In this document: positions 1 through 7,800 of the stretch, in pieces
Layout: each line of letters begins with the position of its first letter
Numbering within the stretch: the first letter of the stretch is position 1
NCBI GenBank assembly: GCA_036939355.1
Contig: JALLAP010001849.1
Location: 1 to 11,725 of the forward strand
Direction of reading: 5' to 3'
Length of the DNA: 11,725 bases
Origin: Thalassiosira profunda
Lineage: Eukaryota; Bacillariophyta; Thalassiosirophyceae; Thalassiosirales; Thalassiosiraceae
Translations under genes and position numbers: made by a program
The notes under the pieces: model-generated
Databases searched by the model: none
What the model was told of the DNA's origin: nothing
Seen by the model: only the letters and a program-made list of their open reading frames with translations

Positions 1-130
1 CCGTACCTCATGGAGAGCCCCATTTGCTCCATGTTTGACGGGCGAATAGACCTGAGATAGAGAGTCCGAAGAGCTAACAACATGTATCTAAATACCAAAT
101 CAATCTGAAACACTCATTGGTACTTTCACT

Positions 131-775
131 TCAGTAGCACACGCCATCTCCATCGAACATTGGGACGCCCTCAGTGCAGCACGCTTGACAAGGGGTCACC
201 TCCTCACTGTCCGCCCCTTTGAAGCAATACGGACCAACGCCATCGACAAAATCGCAGGCGCCAAAGTTCCGTATCGTGCATGCTTGGCACCTCGACCAGC
301 CGTGGTTGCGAAACTCGTCTCTGCGCGACAGCTCGCACGGCGTGCAAGGCTGGGATAAGGTGCATTCTCCTGTCTGGGCCTGGCTGCAGTCACGCGATGC
401 GGAGATGTACGGTTCATTCGTCGAAGTGCCAGCGTCGTCATGCGAGGGGCAGAGCGACGACGTTTCGTTTGCAGCTGTCTCTGAAGTGGCGTTGAAGCAT
501 GGGTTCTGATACTCTGCCGACAAACCACCGAGGGGGCGCTTCCCTCCCTTGTGGCTGTGGAGGCACTCCAGTCGATGCACAGTCCTGCCGCTGGGGACGT
601 GAACGGATGCCTCTGATAACAGACTAAGAAGGTAGAACAGCAGGATGAGCGCAGCCGAACGGAGAAAAGTGCGTCCAGGCGAACGCGAGCCGGCGTTGCA
701 GCGGTTGCTGAGGAGGGCCAGGCCGCAGAGGACGGCCACCGCCTTCAGCAGGAAGGCGGCTGCGTCAAAGGACAT
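131..775 (-). CDS. Cysteine-rich membrane or secreted protein, unrecognised
   Basis: A 214-residue open frame from an ATG at 775 to a TGA at 131-133. I do not recognise the family. Residues 6-22 form a hydrophobic stretch usable as signal peptide or anchor, and residues 41-54 form a second one (AALILLFYLLSLLS), so the protein probably enters the secretory pathway with one or two membrane segments near the N-terminus. Two N-glycosylation sequons (NAT at 95, NET at 103) lie in the following polar region. The last 85 residues hold twelve cysteines (130, 138, 144, 147, 163, 166, 174, 184, 196, 199, 200, 213), several as CxxC pairs, which suggests a disulfide-bonded lumenal or extracellular domain. 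The pairing loosely recalls the small JTB-type cysteine domain, but I cannot support that assignment. It lies on the same strand as TIM9, 279 bp downstream. Confidence 0.7.
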   Translation of the reverse strand: MSFDAAAFLLKAVAVLCGLALLSNRCNAGSRSPGRTFLRSAALILLFYLLSLLSEASVHVPSGRTVHRLECLHSHKGGKRPLGGLSAEYQNPCFNATSETAANETSSLCPSHDDAGTSTNEPYISASRDCSQAQTGECTLSQPCTPCELSRRDEFRNHGWSRCQACTIRNFGACDFVDGVGPYCFKGADSEEVTPCQACCTEGVPMFDGDGVCY

Positions 776-1054
776 TTGGGAGTCTGTGTCAAGAAATTAA
801 ATCAACTCTTTGAAAATTTGTTGGAAATTTCGTCCCCTCGAAAATTCGATTTGGATTTTTGAAAGGATTTGAAATCTTCACCTCGAAAAAGTCACATCTC
901 GTGCACCAAAACCAAGAGAGATAGCATATCCCCAACCATGTAGAGTTTGTGGTGCTGAGCATTCCGCACAATCACCAACATGTTTCATGTTTCCCCCTCG
1001 AATGGGCTCGTCTGTTTTGCATCCTTCCCCCCCTCCTTTTGGCATCAACATTTC
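776..1054. promoter_or_regulatory. AT-rich spacer between TIM9 and the Cys-rich gene
   Basis: This 279-bp gap holds the presumed 3' UTR of TIM9 and the promoter and 5' UTR of the minus-strand gene starting at 775. Positions about 790-895 are clearly more AT-rich than the flanking genes, with runs of A and T and a repeated CCTCGAA motif (near 836, 881 and 996). No tRNA, terminator or convincing small ORF was seen. The regulatory role is inferred from position only. Confidence 0.3.
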
Positions 1055-1512
1055 CTACTTCCCTGCCGCCGCGTCCGCCGCCCGCTGCTGCTGCATCGCC
1101 TGATGCTCGGCAAATCGCAATCCCACCCGCTGCGTCATCTTGATGTAACGTTCCGCACAATTCTCGATGCACGACGTCTCGTACTTGTCGAGGGATTTGG
1201 ACCGGAAGGACGACACGCACGTCCCGAAGCACCGCTCCACGAGGGTGTTGTACATGCTGCACGTTCATGTTGAGGGTGGATGTGCGAAAGAGCATTGAAG
1301 CAGCGCGGGTGAGACCAAAGCAATATTTACTCCGATGCAACCGGCAAAGCCAAGCCACTCAATTGCAAACCCACACCCGATCTCACAAGCACAAGCACGA
1401 CATGCACCGTCCACACATCAACTCACACCAAGCTATCCTTCATTTGCATCTGCTCCAGCGTCTTCATCAACTCGCCCTGGAGGTGGGGCGGGAGGCTTTG
1501 CACGCCCTCCAT
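1055..1512 (-). CDS. TIM9: TIM9-like small TIM chaperone, two exons
   Basis: Exon 1 runs from an ATG at 1512 (context CCACCATGG) to 1427. An intron at 1426-1257 (GTGAGT...GTGCAG) follows, then exon 2 from 1256 to a stop at 1055-1057, giving 95 residues. The join completes a Val codon and reads MKDSLVMYNTLVERCF, which aligns without gaps to the same region of yeast Tim9. The twin CX3C motifs are C38-C42 and C58-C62, 15 residues apart as in Tim9, followed by the characteristic KMTQRVGLRF segment. Known role of the family: in the mitochondrial intermembrane space Tim9-Tim10 complexes escort hydrophobic precursors, notably carrier proteins, to the TIM22 insertase. Length fits the family (about 87-100). 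It is divergent from a carrier gene on the other side of a 481-bp spacer. TIM9 fits better than TIM10 on the sequence around the first cysteine motif and after the second. Confidence 0.9.
1257..1426 (-). other. Spliceosomal intron of the TIM9 gene
   Basis: A 170-nt intron on the minus strand with a canonical GTGAGT donor at 1426-1421 and a GTGCAG acceptor ending at 1257. Phase is 2: GT from exon 1 plus C from exon 2 make a Val codon. The choice is supported by the gap-free match of the spliced product to Tim9; a donor two bases earlier (GTGTGAGT) would shift the frame. Confidence 0.85.
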
Positions 1513-1800
1513 GGTGGATGGATGGTCGTGGGGGCGGGTTGCAAGGTGCCAGTTGGCTCAGGAGCGGGGGGGGGCGAGTGGAGAGTTCGTGAGTTCGTGG
1601 AGCACTGAGGAGGTGGTTGGGGGAGGAGGAGAAGGCAGGATAGGAAGGAGGTTTATGTACTAATTCCTTTAGAGATACCTACATACTGATGTAGGAATCC
1701 GTATTGTATTTAGGGCTAAGCTTTTGCTTCGCACTTTTTCCTTCGCCGATGCCTCTCGAGCCCCTCTCTCTCCTCCCTCGTCGTCGTCGGGTGAACCGTG

Positions 1801-1830
1801 TTCTGCCGGCAGCTTCATACATCGGCACTC
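1801..1830. repeat. 30-bp direct repeat, copy 1 (carrier upstream region)
   Basis: Begins TTCTGCCGGCAGCTTCATAC and is identical over 30 bp to 1909-1938, exactly 108 bp further on. The similarity extends upstream in weaker form (GGTGAACCG against GGTTGAACCG). It contains the palindrome CTGCCGGCAG, a possible protein-binding site. Confidence 0.85.
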
Positions 1831-1908
1831 TCCACACCGCCCACGCCCGCCCCCTCCACACCGAAATCTCGACACCGCGCCCTGTCTCGACTCAGGTTGA
1901 ACCGATTG

Positions 1909-1938
1909 TTCTGCCGGCAGCTTCATACATCGGCACTC
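1909..1938. repeat. 30-bp direct repeat, copy 2 (carrier upstream region)
   Basis: Second copy of the 30-bp sequence at 1801-1830. It ends 55 bp before the carrier ATG at 1994, so it lies in the 5' UTR or core promoter. Its final CGGCACTC is followed by another GGCACTC, a short local duplication. Confidence 0.85.
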
Positions 1939-1993
1939 GGCACTCTCGCACGGCCGCCCACGCCTCATTCCATCCACAACACCGACCGCCGCC

Positions 1994-2914
1994 ATGTCGA
2001 CCAAGCTCAACGAATTCCAAAACGCCACTGTGGGGATGACTGTTGGCGTCATCGAGGTCCTCTGCCTCCAGCCCTTCAACTACTGCAAGAACATGATCCA
2101 GCAGGGCCAGCCCCTCACGGCCGACCCCCGCAAGCTCTACCGCGGCGTGGGGGCGAACGCCGTCAACATGGGCTCCTGCACCATGATCCAATTCGCCGTC
2201 GGCGGCTCGTTGAAGAAGGCGGTATTGGGCGGGGAAAATCGGCAGCTCAAGCCGCTCGAGGAGATGGGCACGGGGATCAGCGCGGGGGTGGTGAGCGCGC
2301 TCGTGGGAAGTCCCCTCGAGCTCATCATGATCCAGCAGCAGCGCAAGGGGGGGAGCACCGGCGCGACGTTCAAGACCATTGCGACGCCCAGCAACTTCCT
2401 CCGGGGGTTTGTCGGGGCGGCCGTGCGGGAGGGATTGTGGACGTGCGGCTACCTCTCCATCCCCCCGATCGTCCGTCGGAACCTCCGCGAAATGTACCCC
2501 GACACGTTCGACAGCGACGCCAAGGCGCGGATCCCGGCGGCGTTGTTGGGAGGACTGTTCGCGTGCTACCTCACCCAGCCATTCGACACGGTCAAGACGT
2601 GCATGCAGGGGGACATCGAGCGGACGACGTACGGGAGCTTTACCGAGACGGCAAAAGTGCTCGGGAAGGACGGGATCACGGCGTTTTACCGCGGGGCGAC
2701 GTTTCGGTACGGGAGGATGGTGTGCGCGGTGTTCATGATGGACTTCTTGCAGGTGAGTGGAAGTTGCAATGGTGATCGAAAAATGTGGGCTGTGCCGTGT
2801 TGTGTGTTCCGTTGTTGTCACTTTTTAATGATGTCGACTCATTCTTTGTCCTCTATGGCGCCGGGTCTGCAGGGAGCGGTCGGGCCGCTGTTATATCCCG
2901 CTGCCTTCAAATAG
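1994..2914 (+). CDS. Mitochondrial carrier family (SLC25-type) transporter, two exons
   Basis: The ATG at 1994 sits in a good context (CCGCCGCCATG). Exon 1 (1994-2752) encodes 253 residues and exon 2 (2873-2914) 13 more, for 266. The protein shows the three-fold carrier repeat: QPFNYCK at 26-32, SPLELIM at 106-112 and QPFDTVK at 195-201 are the Px[DE]xx[KR]-type signatures, with the first two degenerate and the third intact. YRG/LRG/YRG motifs follow each repeat (49-51, 136-138, 232-234). Members have six membrane helices and exchange metabolites across the mitochondrial inner membrane. The substrate cannot be read from sequence here; degenerate signatures in repeats 1 and 2 suggest a divergent subfamily. 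Without splicing the frame stays open and would give 306 residues with 40 unrelated residues inserted, so the spliced form is preferred. Confidence 0.85.
   Translation: MSTKLNEFQNATVGMTVGVIEVLCLQPFNYCKNMIQQGQPLTADPRKLYRGVGANAVNMGSCTMIQFAVGGSLKKAVLGGENRQLKPLEEMGTGISAGVVSALVGSPLELIMIQQQRKGGSTGATFKTIATPSNFLRGFVGAAVREGLWTCGYLSIPPIVRRNLREMYPDTFDSDAKARIPAALLGGLFACYLTQPFDTVKTCMQGDIERTTYGSFTETAKVLGKDGITAFYRGATFRYGRMVCAVFMMDFLQVSGSCNGDRKMWAVPCCVFRCCHFLMMSTHSLSSMAPGLQGAVGPLLYPAAFK
2753..2872 (+). other. 120-nt stop-free intron in the carrier gene
   Basis: Donor CAG|GTGAGT at 2753 and acceptor TCTGCAG ending at 2872. The length is a multiple of three and the phase is 0, with no in-frame stop, so a retained-intron transcript would still encode a full protein. 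The T-rich, cysteine- and serine-rich translation of this stretch does not resemble carrier sequence, which favours removal. Confidence 0.7.
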
Positions 2915-3405
2915 AGAACTGTCTTCTTGTGTTGACAGTGTTGTGTCAATCAAGGAAGGTGTGGGGCGTAGAGGGGTGATGTACATAAATTGAAGGGATA
3001 GAAGGTGCCAAAAAGTTGAATTGGGCTGGCCGGAGATCACGCAACAGTCGATTGATCGGCCTGGAAACTTACTGACGAACGAAGAGTGCTATCCGGGTCG
3101 GTTGATGGGCGATATTATTTTGAGCAAAGAAACGGGAAGATGGAATGGGATGAAGTAGTGGACAGCACACATCGAGCCAGACAGGGGTGCAAGAAAAGGG
3201 AAATCAGAGGGGAACGATGTGAATTGTCGGGCGGTGCGCAACTCTGCAATTCTCTGGCGACGAGGAGGATAGTTGAAGCGACATCGGTTGAGGTAGTTGT
3301 TAGCGATTGTACTTTCCAGGGCTCCAAGCCCTCTGAATGCATTCCCTAAGCTCCCATGTGCTTCTCCTAGAGGCACAAGAAAGCTGAACACCACCTCCTC
3401 TCAGC
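2915..3405. other. Convergent intergenic region, no gene seen
   Basis: This 491-bp stretch lies between the ends of the carrier gene (plus) and the RING/Sel1/MYND gene (minus). Open frames on both strands here (about 3086-3394) lack homology-like features and overlap one another, so I regard them as chance. No tRNA or repeat was recognised. It presumably holds both 3' UTRs. Confidence 0.5.
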
Positions 3406-4464
3406 CTATGTCCATTTGATGCAACACTGCCTGTGCCCTCCCGCTGCTTTCCAGTGCTGAACCTGGCAGTCCTTGCTGCAATACCAAGCTGCGCGGCACC
3501 GAGAGCACCGCAGGAATGCTTTGTCGGGGGGTGCTTTGCTGTTGCATCTGAAGCACATGCTGCTTGCCGTCTCCTCAAACCATTTCAATATCTTGATGAA
3601 GCCGTCATCTTCTGACGCAGCTGCCCGTCGAATCCATTGCATTCCCTTCGTGAAATTGGGATTTTCACGTGGCACCAACTGATCTTTATCATCGCACAGA
3701 ATGGCACCCAAGAGTCCCCTGGAAAGTGTGTGCCCCCTCTCTGCAGCCGGCGTCAGGACGCGAATTGCCTCTTCCGATGATTTTTGGAGCCCATAGCTAC
3801 CACGGATATAAGCTCCGCCCAGATCATAGCATGCATTGTCGAAGCCTTTTGATGCCGATCCCCTCAGATGTCGCAAGCACTCAGCGTCATTCCCTTCTTC
3901 TTTCATCAACTCCGCAAGATTGAACTCGGCCAGGGCGTGCCCCTGCTCAGTCGCGGCCAGTAGCCATCGCTTTGCTTCGGTTCTCGAATTTGGTAAACCA
4001 TCGCCGACTTGGTATCCGCGGCCGATCAAACGCTGACAATGGGGATCGCCCTTTTCCGCGCCAAGCATTAATATCTCCACGCCCCTTTCCTCGTTTCTCT
4101 CCATCCCTCCTGCCCCATTAGTGAATGCCTCCCCTAAACTCCAATACATCTGTAGCGGCAGCTGGCCCTTCTCAAATCTCTGTATCATCATCAGCACTGC
4201 TTCATCTTCACTCGTAGGTTTGAGGGTTCGGCAGAGAGGGCAAGTGCTGGCGAGCTGTCTTTCCTGCCTGCCATACGTTCCTTCGGCCCGCGCCCTCTGC
4301 AGAAACTCTTCCTGGTCGTCGCTACAGCCGGCGCACACGAATTTTCCGCAACAACCCGTCGGAAAGCGTCGCTCAAGATCCCAAAAGGGCGGGAGGGTGC
4401 CAAGACAGATAGGGCACTCCTTCTGATCGTTGCCTCGGCCGCCCGCTGCTTCCGATCCTGACAT
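3406..4464 (-). CDS. RING-like / Sel1-repeat / MYND zinc-finger protein
   Basis: A 352-residue single-exon frame from an ATG at 4464 to a TAG at 3406-3408. Residues 17-78 form a RING-like domain: C17-C20 (CPIC), C38-C39, C44-C47 (CGKFVCAGC) and C75-C78 (CPLCR), with lysine where classic RINGs have histidine. Residues about 105-285 are helical Sel1/TPR-like repeats (such as GVEILMLGAEKGDPHCQRLIG and AKRWLLAATEQGHALAEFNLA). Residues 304-348 are a complete MYND finger (C304, C307, C320, C323, C329, C333, H337, H344, C348). By family knowledge, RING domains act in ubiquitin transfer, and Sel1 repeats and MYND fingers bind proteins, so a scaffold or ubiquitin-ligase adaptor is likely; the substrate is unknown. 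Related RING-Sel1 proteins form large families in Thalassiosira-type diatoms. It is divergent from the transposase-like gene. Confidence 0.88.
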   Translation of the reverse strand: MSGSEAAGGRGNDQKECPICLGTLPPFWDLERRFPTGCCGKFVCAGCSDDQEEFLQRARAEGTYGRQERQLASTCPLCRTLKPTSEDEAVLMMIQRFEKGQLPLQMYWSLGEAFTNGAGGMERNEERGVEILMLGAEKGDPHCQRLIGRGYQVGDGLPNSRTEAKRWLLAATEQGHALAEFNLAELMKEEGNDAECLRHLRGSASKGFDNACYDLGGAYIRGSYGLQKSSEEAIRVLTPAAERGHTLSRGLLGAILCDDKDQLVPRENPNFTKGMQWIRRAAASEDDGFIKILKWFEETASSMCFRCNSKAPPDKAFLRCSRCRAAWYCSKDCQVQHWKAAGGHRQCCIKWT

Positions 4465-4849
4465 GGTACTCCGGCACTAACAGAGATGAGGGCCCAACCT
4501 CTCTGAGAGGCAGTCCTGTTTTTGTGGCGCCGTTCCAACGTTGGGATGGTGCTCCCGCTCCGCTTCTTCGCCGCCGACAGGTGCGTGCTCCACGCCGGCT
4601 GCTTCTCCCTGTCTCCCGCTGTGCACTGTGCGTGCAGCTCTTCGTTTTCGTCGGCGGACTGATGTCAAATGCGAACTGTGGTTTTTCGGCTCCTTGGGAC
4701 CGCGCACGTGAATTCACGAAGAGAACGCCCTTTCATTTTTTACGCCCAATTGCAATCGAAACAAACGCCGACCATTGATGTCAATAAAGCTAAGAACGAA
4801 CCAAACCACGCCGCCAGCATCGTCAGAGAAGTGTTAGATTTATGCCAGT
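4465..4849. promoter_or_regulatory. Divergent region; presumed left flank of the mobile element
   Basis: A 385-bp spacer between the RING/Sel1/MYND start (4464) and the start of the large transposase-like gene (4850). It should contain both promoters and, if the large gene is a transposon, its left end. I searched by eye for an inverted copy of the sequence just after the transposase stop and found none. A 13-bp hairpin sequence (CCTCTC-T-GAGAGG) is at 4498-4510. An out-of-frame ATG lies eight bases before the main start, at 4842. Confidence 0.35.
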
Positions 4850-7800
4850 ATGGGGCTGGGCAGTTGTGCCGCGAAGGTCATGCCCAAACTGGACCGTCTC
4901 ACCCACATCGACGTCGTCGACATCGGACGAGGGATACTGCATGATTCGGGTTCCAGCAGCCACATCCCGACGATGGACGCCGACTGCAATAACGTCATCA
5001 ATATTGTCGGGCGGAAAGCGCTCGATCCGGTGAATGCGACGGCCCAGCATCTCAAAAGCTGGGCCCAGCGAGGACTTATCGTGACGCCCATCTGTGATGG
5101 GGATCGCCGCCCCGATGCAAAGCAGGCGAGCAACAACAATATTGCAACCCGGGAGAAGGGCCGGAACAAAGCCATCACGTCCCGCCAAGAACTGAACGCC
5201 ATGAACCAGCGCCTGAAAGTAGAGCTGCTCAACGAGGAAGAGCGAAACAAACTGCTGGAGGAGCGGGATGCTTTGGAGCGACGGGTGAAATCCTCCGAGA
5301 CGCAGTCGACCAACGTCGTCCCCCGGAATTTTGCTGATATGCTGGAGGAGTGCCTTTGCAAAATCGGTGCACACGCCGTTAATGAGGTGGGAGGATACGT
5401 TGCAAATGTGCAGAAGGCCGAATTTCAGGCAGATGCTTTGATGGGAGGGCGATTCAAGGAGGGGACGTCGCAATTGCTTCTCAGCAACGACGCTGATATG
5501 AGGGTAAACAACGGGGATGGTTGTGTGTGCGTCACGGGGATGACCGGGAGGGAGCTCACCGTGTCCAGCTCGTCCAGGAAAACATTGGAGAAGGTCAAAT
5601 CGTATCTGGATCCGAAATCCCAGGAGATTGCAAAGGTTGTCGTCGCCAAGAAGGGATTCTCCCCTATCTTTGAGGGGATAGAGAGCCTGCGGCTCCGCGC
5701 TCTGATATCGGTTATCGTTGGGTGCGACGTCTGTCCTGGAGGGATAAAGGACTTTGGCCCCAAAGCAGTTGAGACAAAGCTGGAGGAGCTGCGCCAATCG
5801 ACGACAAACGAAGGGGAGATCTACGATCAACTGCTCGACTGTGCGGTGGAGTTCTCTCAGAAGAAGCCCACGAAGTTCAGCAAGGAGGACTTGACAACGT
5901 TTGTCCAGGGCGTCATCTACGAGCCTACCAATGCGGCGCCCCCGGAAGGGACTTCCTCTTTGGAGCACCGCACTTATTTGGGCGATACTCCGACGATTCT
6001 CCCGTCGTATTTGAAGGAGTTTCGGGCTCCGGCTACAACGATCGAGCAGGGCCCGGAAATATTGCAATGCAAAGGCGCGCGCAGCGATGGGAGCGCTGGC
6101 CATCCATTCCTCGCAGCTGTGGATCATCATGAGTGCGCCAGTTGTGGGAAGACCGTCTGCCGGCTGTGCACAGGCCAGATAGGCGAGGAGCACTACTGCC
6201 TCGGCTGCCATCTTGTCGAGACGTTGCTGCCCGGGATCAGCCCCGAGGACATCGTGTCGATCAAAGATATGAGGGAGGATCTGAGGACTAAATACAGAGT
6301 CAACGAGGCGGACTCTCTGTCGATTAAAGAGGTCGAAGAGATATGGGAATCTCACGCAATCCATCGCGCAATCGAGGAAATGGCGGACGATCTGGAGTTT
6401 CCCGTCCTGCCGGCGGAGGCAATCCAATCTGGTGATTGTTGGGAGGATCTGGCGGAGATCGATTTCAGCTACGGCGGGGCCTTCTTGTTGGACGCCAAGA
6501 TTGGCGAGGAAAACATCCCTGAGATCCTGGAACTGCTCGCCGCATTCGTCTACTTCGACACTGACCGAAAGAAGTACACAACGTGGCAGAAGGACGGGTC
6601 CGTGTTTGCCGCGATGCCGGAGCTATTCATCAAATTTGCTGATAAGTGCCGCCTTCATGGCATTGGATATCGTCTGCTGAAACGCTGCATCAGGCATTCC
6701 TTTGATTGCAGGACGGAATCGATCGACAATAAGACTGCCAAGCTAATCCGGTATAAGGATCAGCTTGGCATTCACCTGTCGTGCAAGATTCCGGCCTCCA
6801 TGAAGAAGGATGTCTACGACGGCGACACAGTCCTGACAAAAGATACGCTGGTCTGCGCGCAGTGCGAGTGCAAGAGCGGCGCCAAAAAGAAAGAGAGGGT
6901 GGCGTGCGTTCACACGGCCCCGCGGGCCATGATGCTGTCGATTCTGCTGGCCGAAGATTTGGCGGAACACGTGCTGATAACGCTGGCTTCGATTGTGACG
7001 TCGGCGTACGTCGAGGAAGATACCTGGAGCAAAGAGCAGATCGAATCAATGAAGAGAAGCGCCATTGCATTGGCGAGGGGAAGCAAGAGCAACAGGACAG
7101 CAGAGGAGATGGCAAAGAGTGCGACGTTATACCAAATGATGCAGAAGTACCGGACCGGGACGCAAAAGACGAACGAATGGCGCCGGCAGCACAAGCCGCC
7201 AAAGAAAGATGAGATCGGCCCCATCGCCGACATGGACCTGGATTCCCCGGAGCAAAAGGCCCAACTCCTGTTCAACCGCACCAAGCCGACGGTGAAGAAG
7301 TCCCTGCCCGGATCTGTCACGTTCGAGCCCAACTACGTCCAAAGTGGATTGTTGATGAATGCGGCCGGTATCGATCCCTCCGAGTTTGGGTTCGTCGGCT
7401 TCAAACNACGTCCAAAGTGGATTGTTGATGAATGCGGCCGGTATCGATCCCTCCGAGTTTGGAGTTGTCGGCTTCAAACTGCACGAATATCGGCGCAATT
7501 GTCAGGCCCGCGAGGGTCCGCAGAATCAGAACGATCAGTCTCACGAATTGTTGGCAGCCGAGCGAAAATGGAAGGCTCTGGTCGAGGAATCCACACATCG
7601 GTCAACGCGACGCAGCCAAACGCAGCTGGCGAACATCCTCCCACAGCAACGCCCTCGGCCATCCCAGCCGGCCTCCCGGAAGCGCCCGAACGAGAGCAGC
7701 CCCACAGGGCCGCAGAAGAAGCGCCCCTCCGGTCACAAGGCCGCAAACACCTGCGCCAAGTGCGGAAACACCTCCGACACGGGCGCTCGATTCCACCGCA

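Larger units (their letters stand above)
1513..1993. promoter_or_regulatory. Divergent promoter region between TIM9 and the carrier gene
   Basis: A 481-bp spacer separates the start codons of two head-to-head genes. It contains purine-rich sequence next to TIM9 (about 1560-1650), a perfect 7-bp stem with a 4-nt loop at 1678-1695 (CCTACAT/ATGTAGG), pyrimidine-rich sequence around 1730-1790, and a 30-bp direct repeat near the carrier gene. No clear TATA box was seen. Shared regulation of two mitochondrial import-related genes is an inference from the arrangement. Confidence 0.45.

Noticed and set aside
972..1358. A 128-codon minus-strand frame over TIM9
   Set aside because: It is out of frame with the CX3C-containing exon and passes straight through the TIM9 intron boundary.
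1678..1695. Hairpin CCTACAT-ACTG-ATGTAGG as a terminator or RNA gene
   Set aside because: The stem is only 7 bp and AT-containing, without a defined context; it is noted in the promoter entry but not called separately.
1798..2775. A 325-codon plus-strand frame overlapping the carrier
   Set aside because: It has the low-complexity Arg/Gly/Pro composition of an out-of-frame reading and starts within the promoter repeat.
1892..2821. A 309-codon minus-strand frame opposite the carrier gene
   Set aside because: The sense strand encodes a recognisable carrier; the antisense product is His/Arg/Ala-rich, as expected from GC-rich shadow sequence.
3089..3394. Opposing open frames in the convergent spacer
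   Set aside because: They have no motifs, overlap each other on both strands, and sit where two 3' UTRs are expected.
4498..4510. Short palindrome CCTCTC-T-GAGAGG as a transposon terminus
   Set aside because: No matching copy exists near the right end after 9510, and it is too short to distinguish from chance.
4823..6427. A 534-codon open frame on the minus strand opposite the nuclease region
   Set aside because: It is in codon register with the sense gene, so it stays open simply because the sense strand avoids TTA, CTA and TCA codons. Its translation shows no domain, while the sense strand has clear nuclease motifs.
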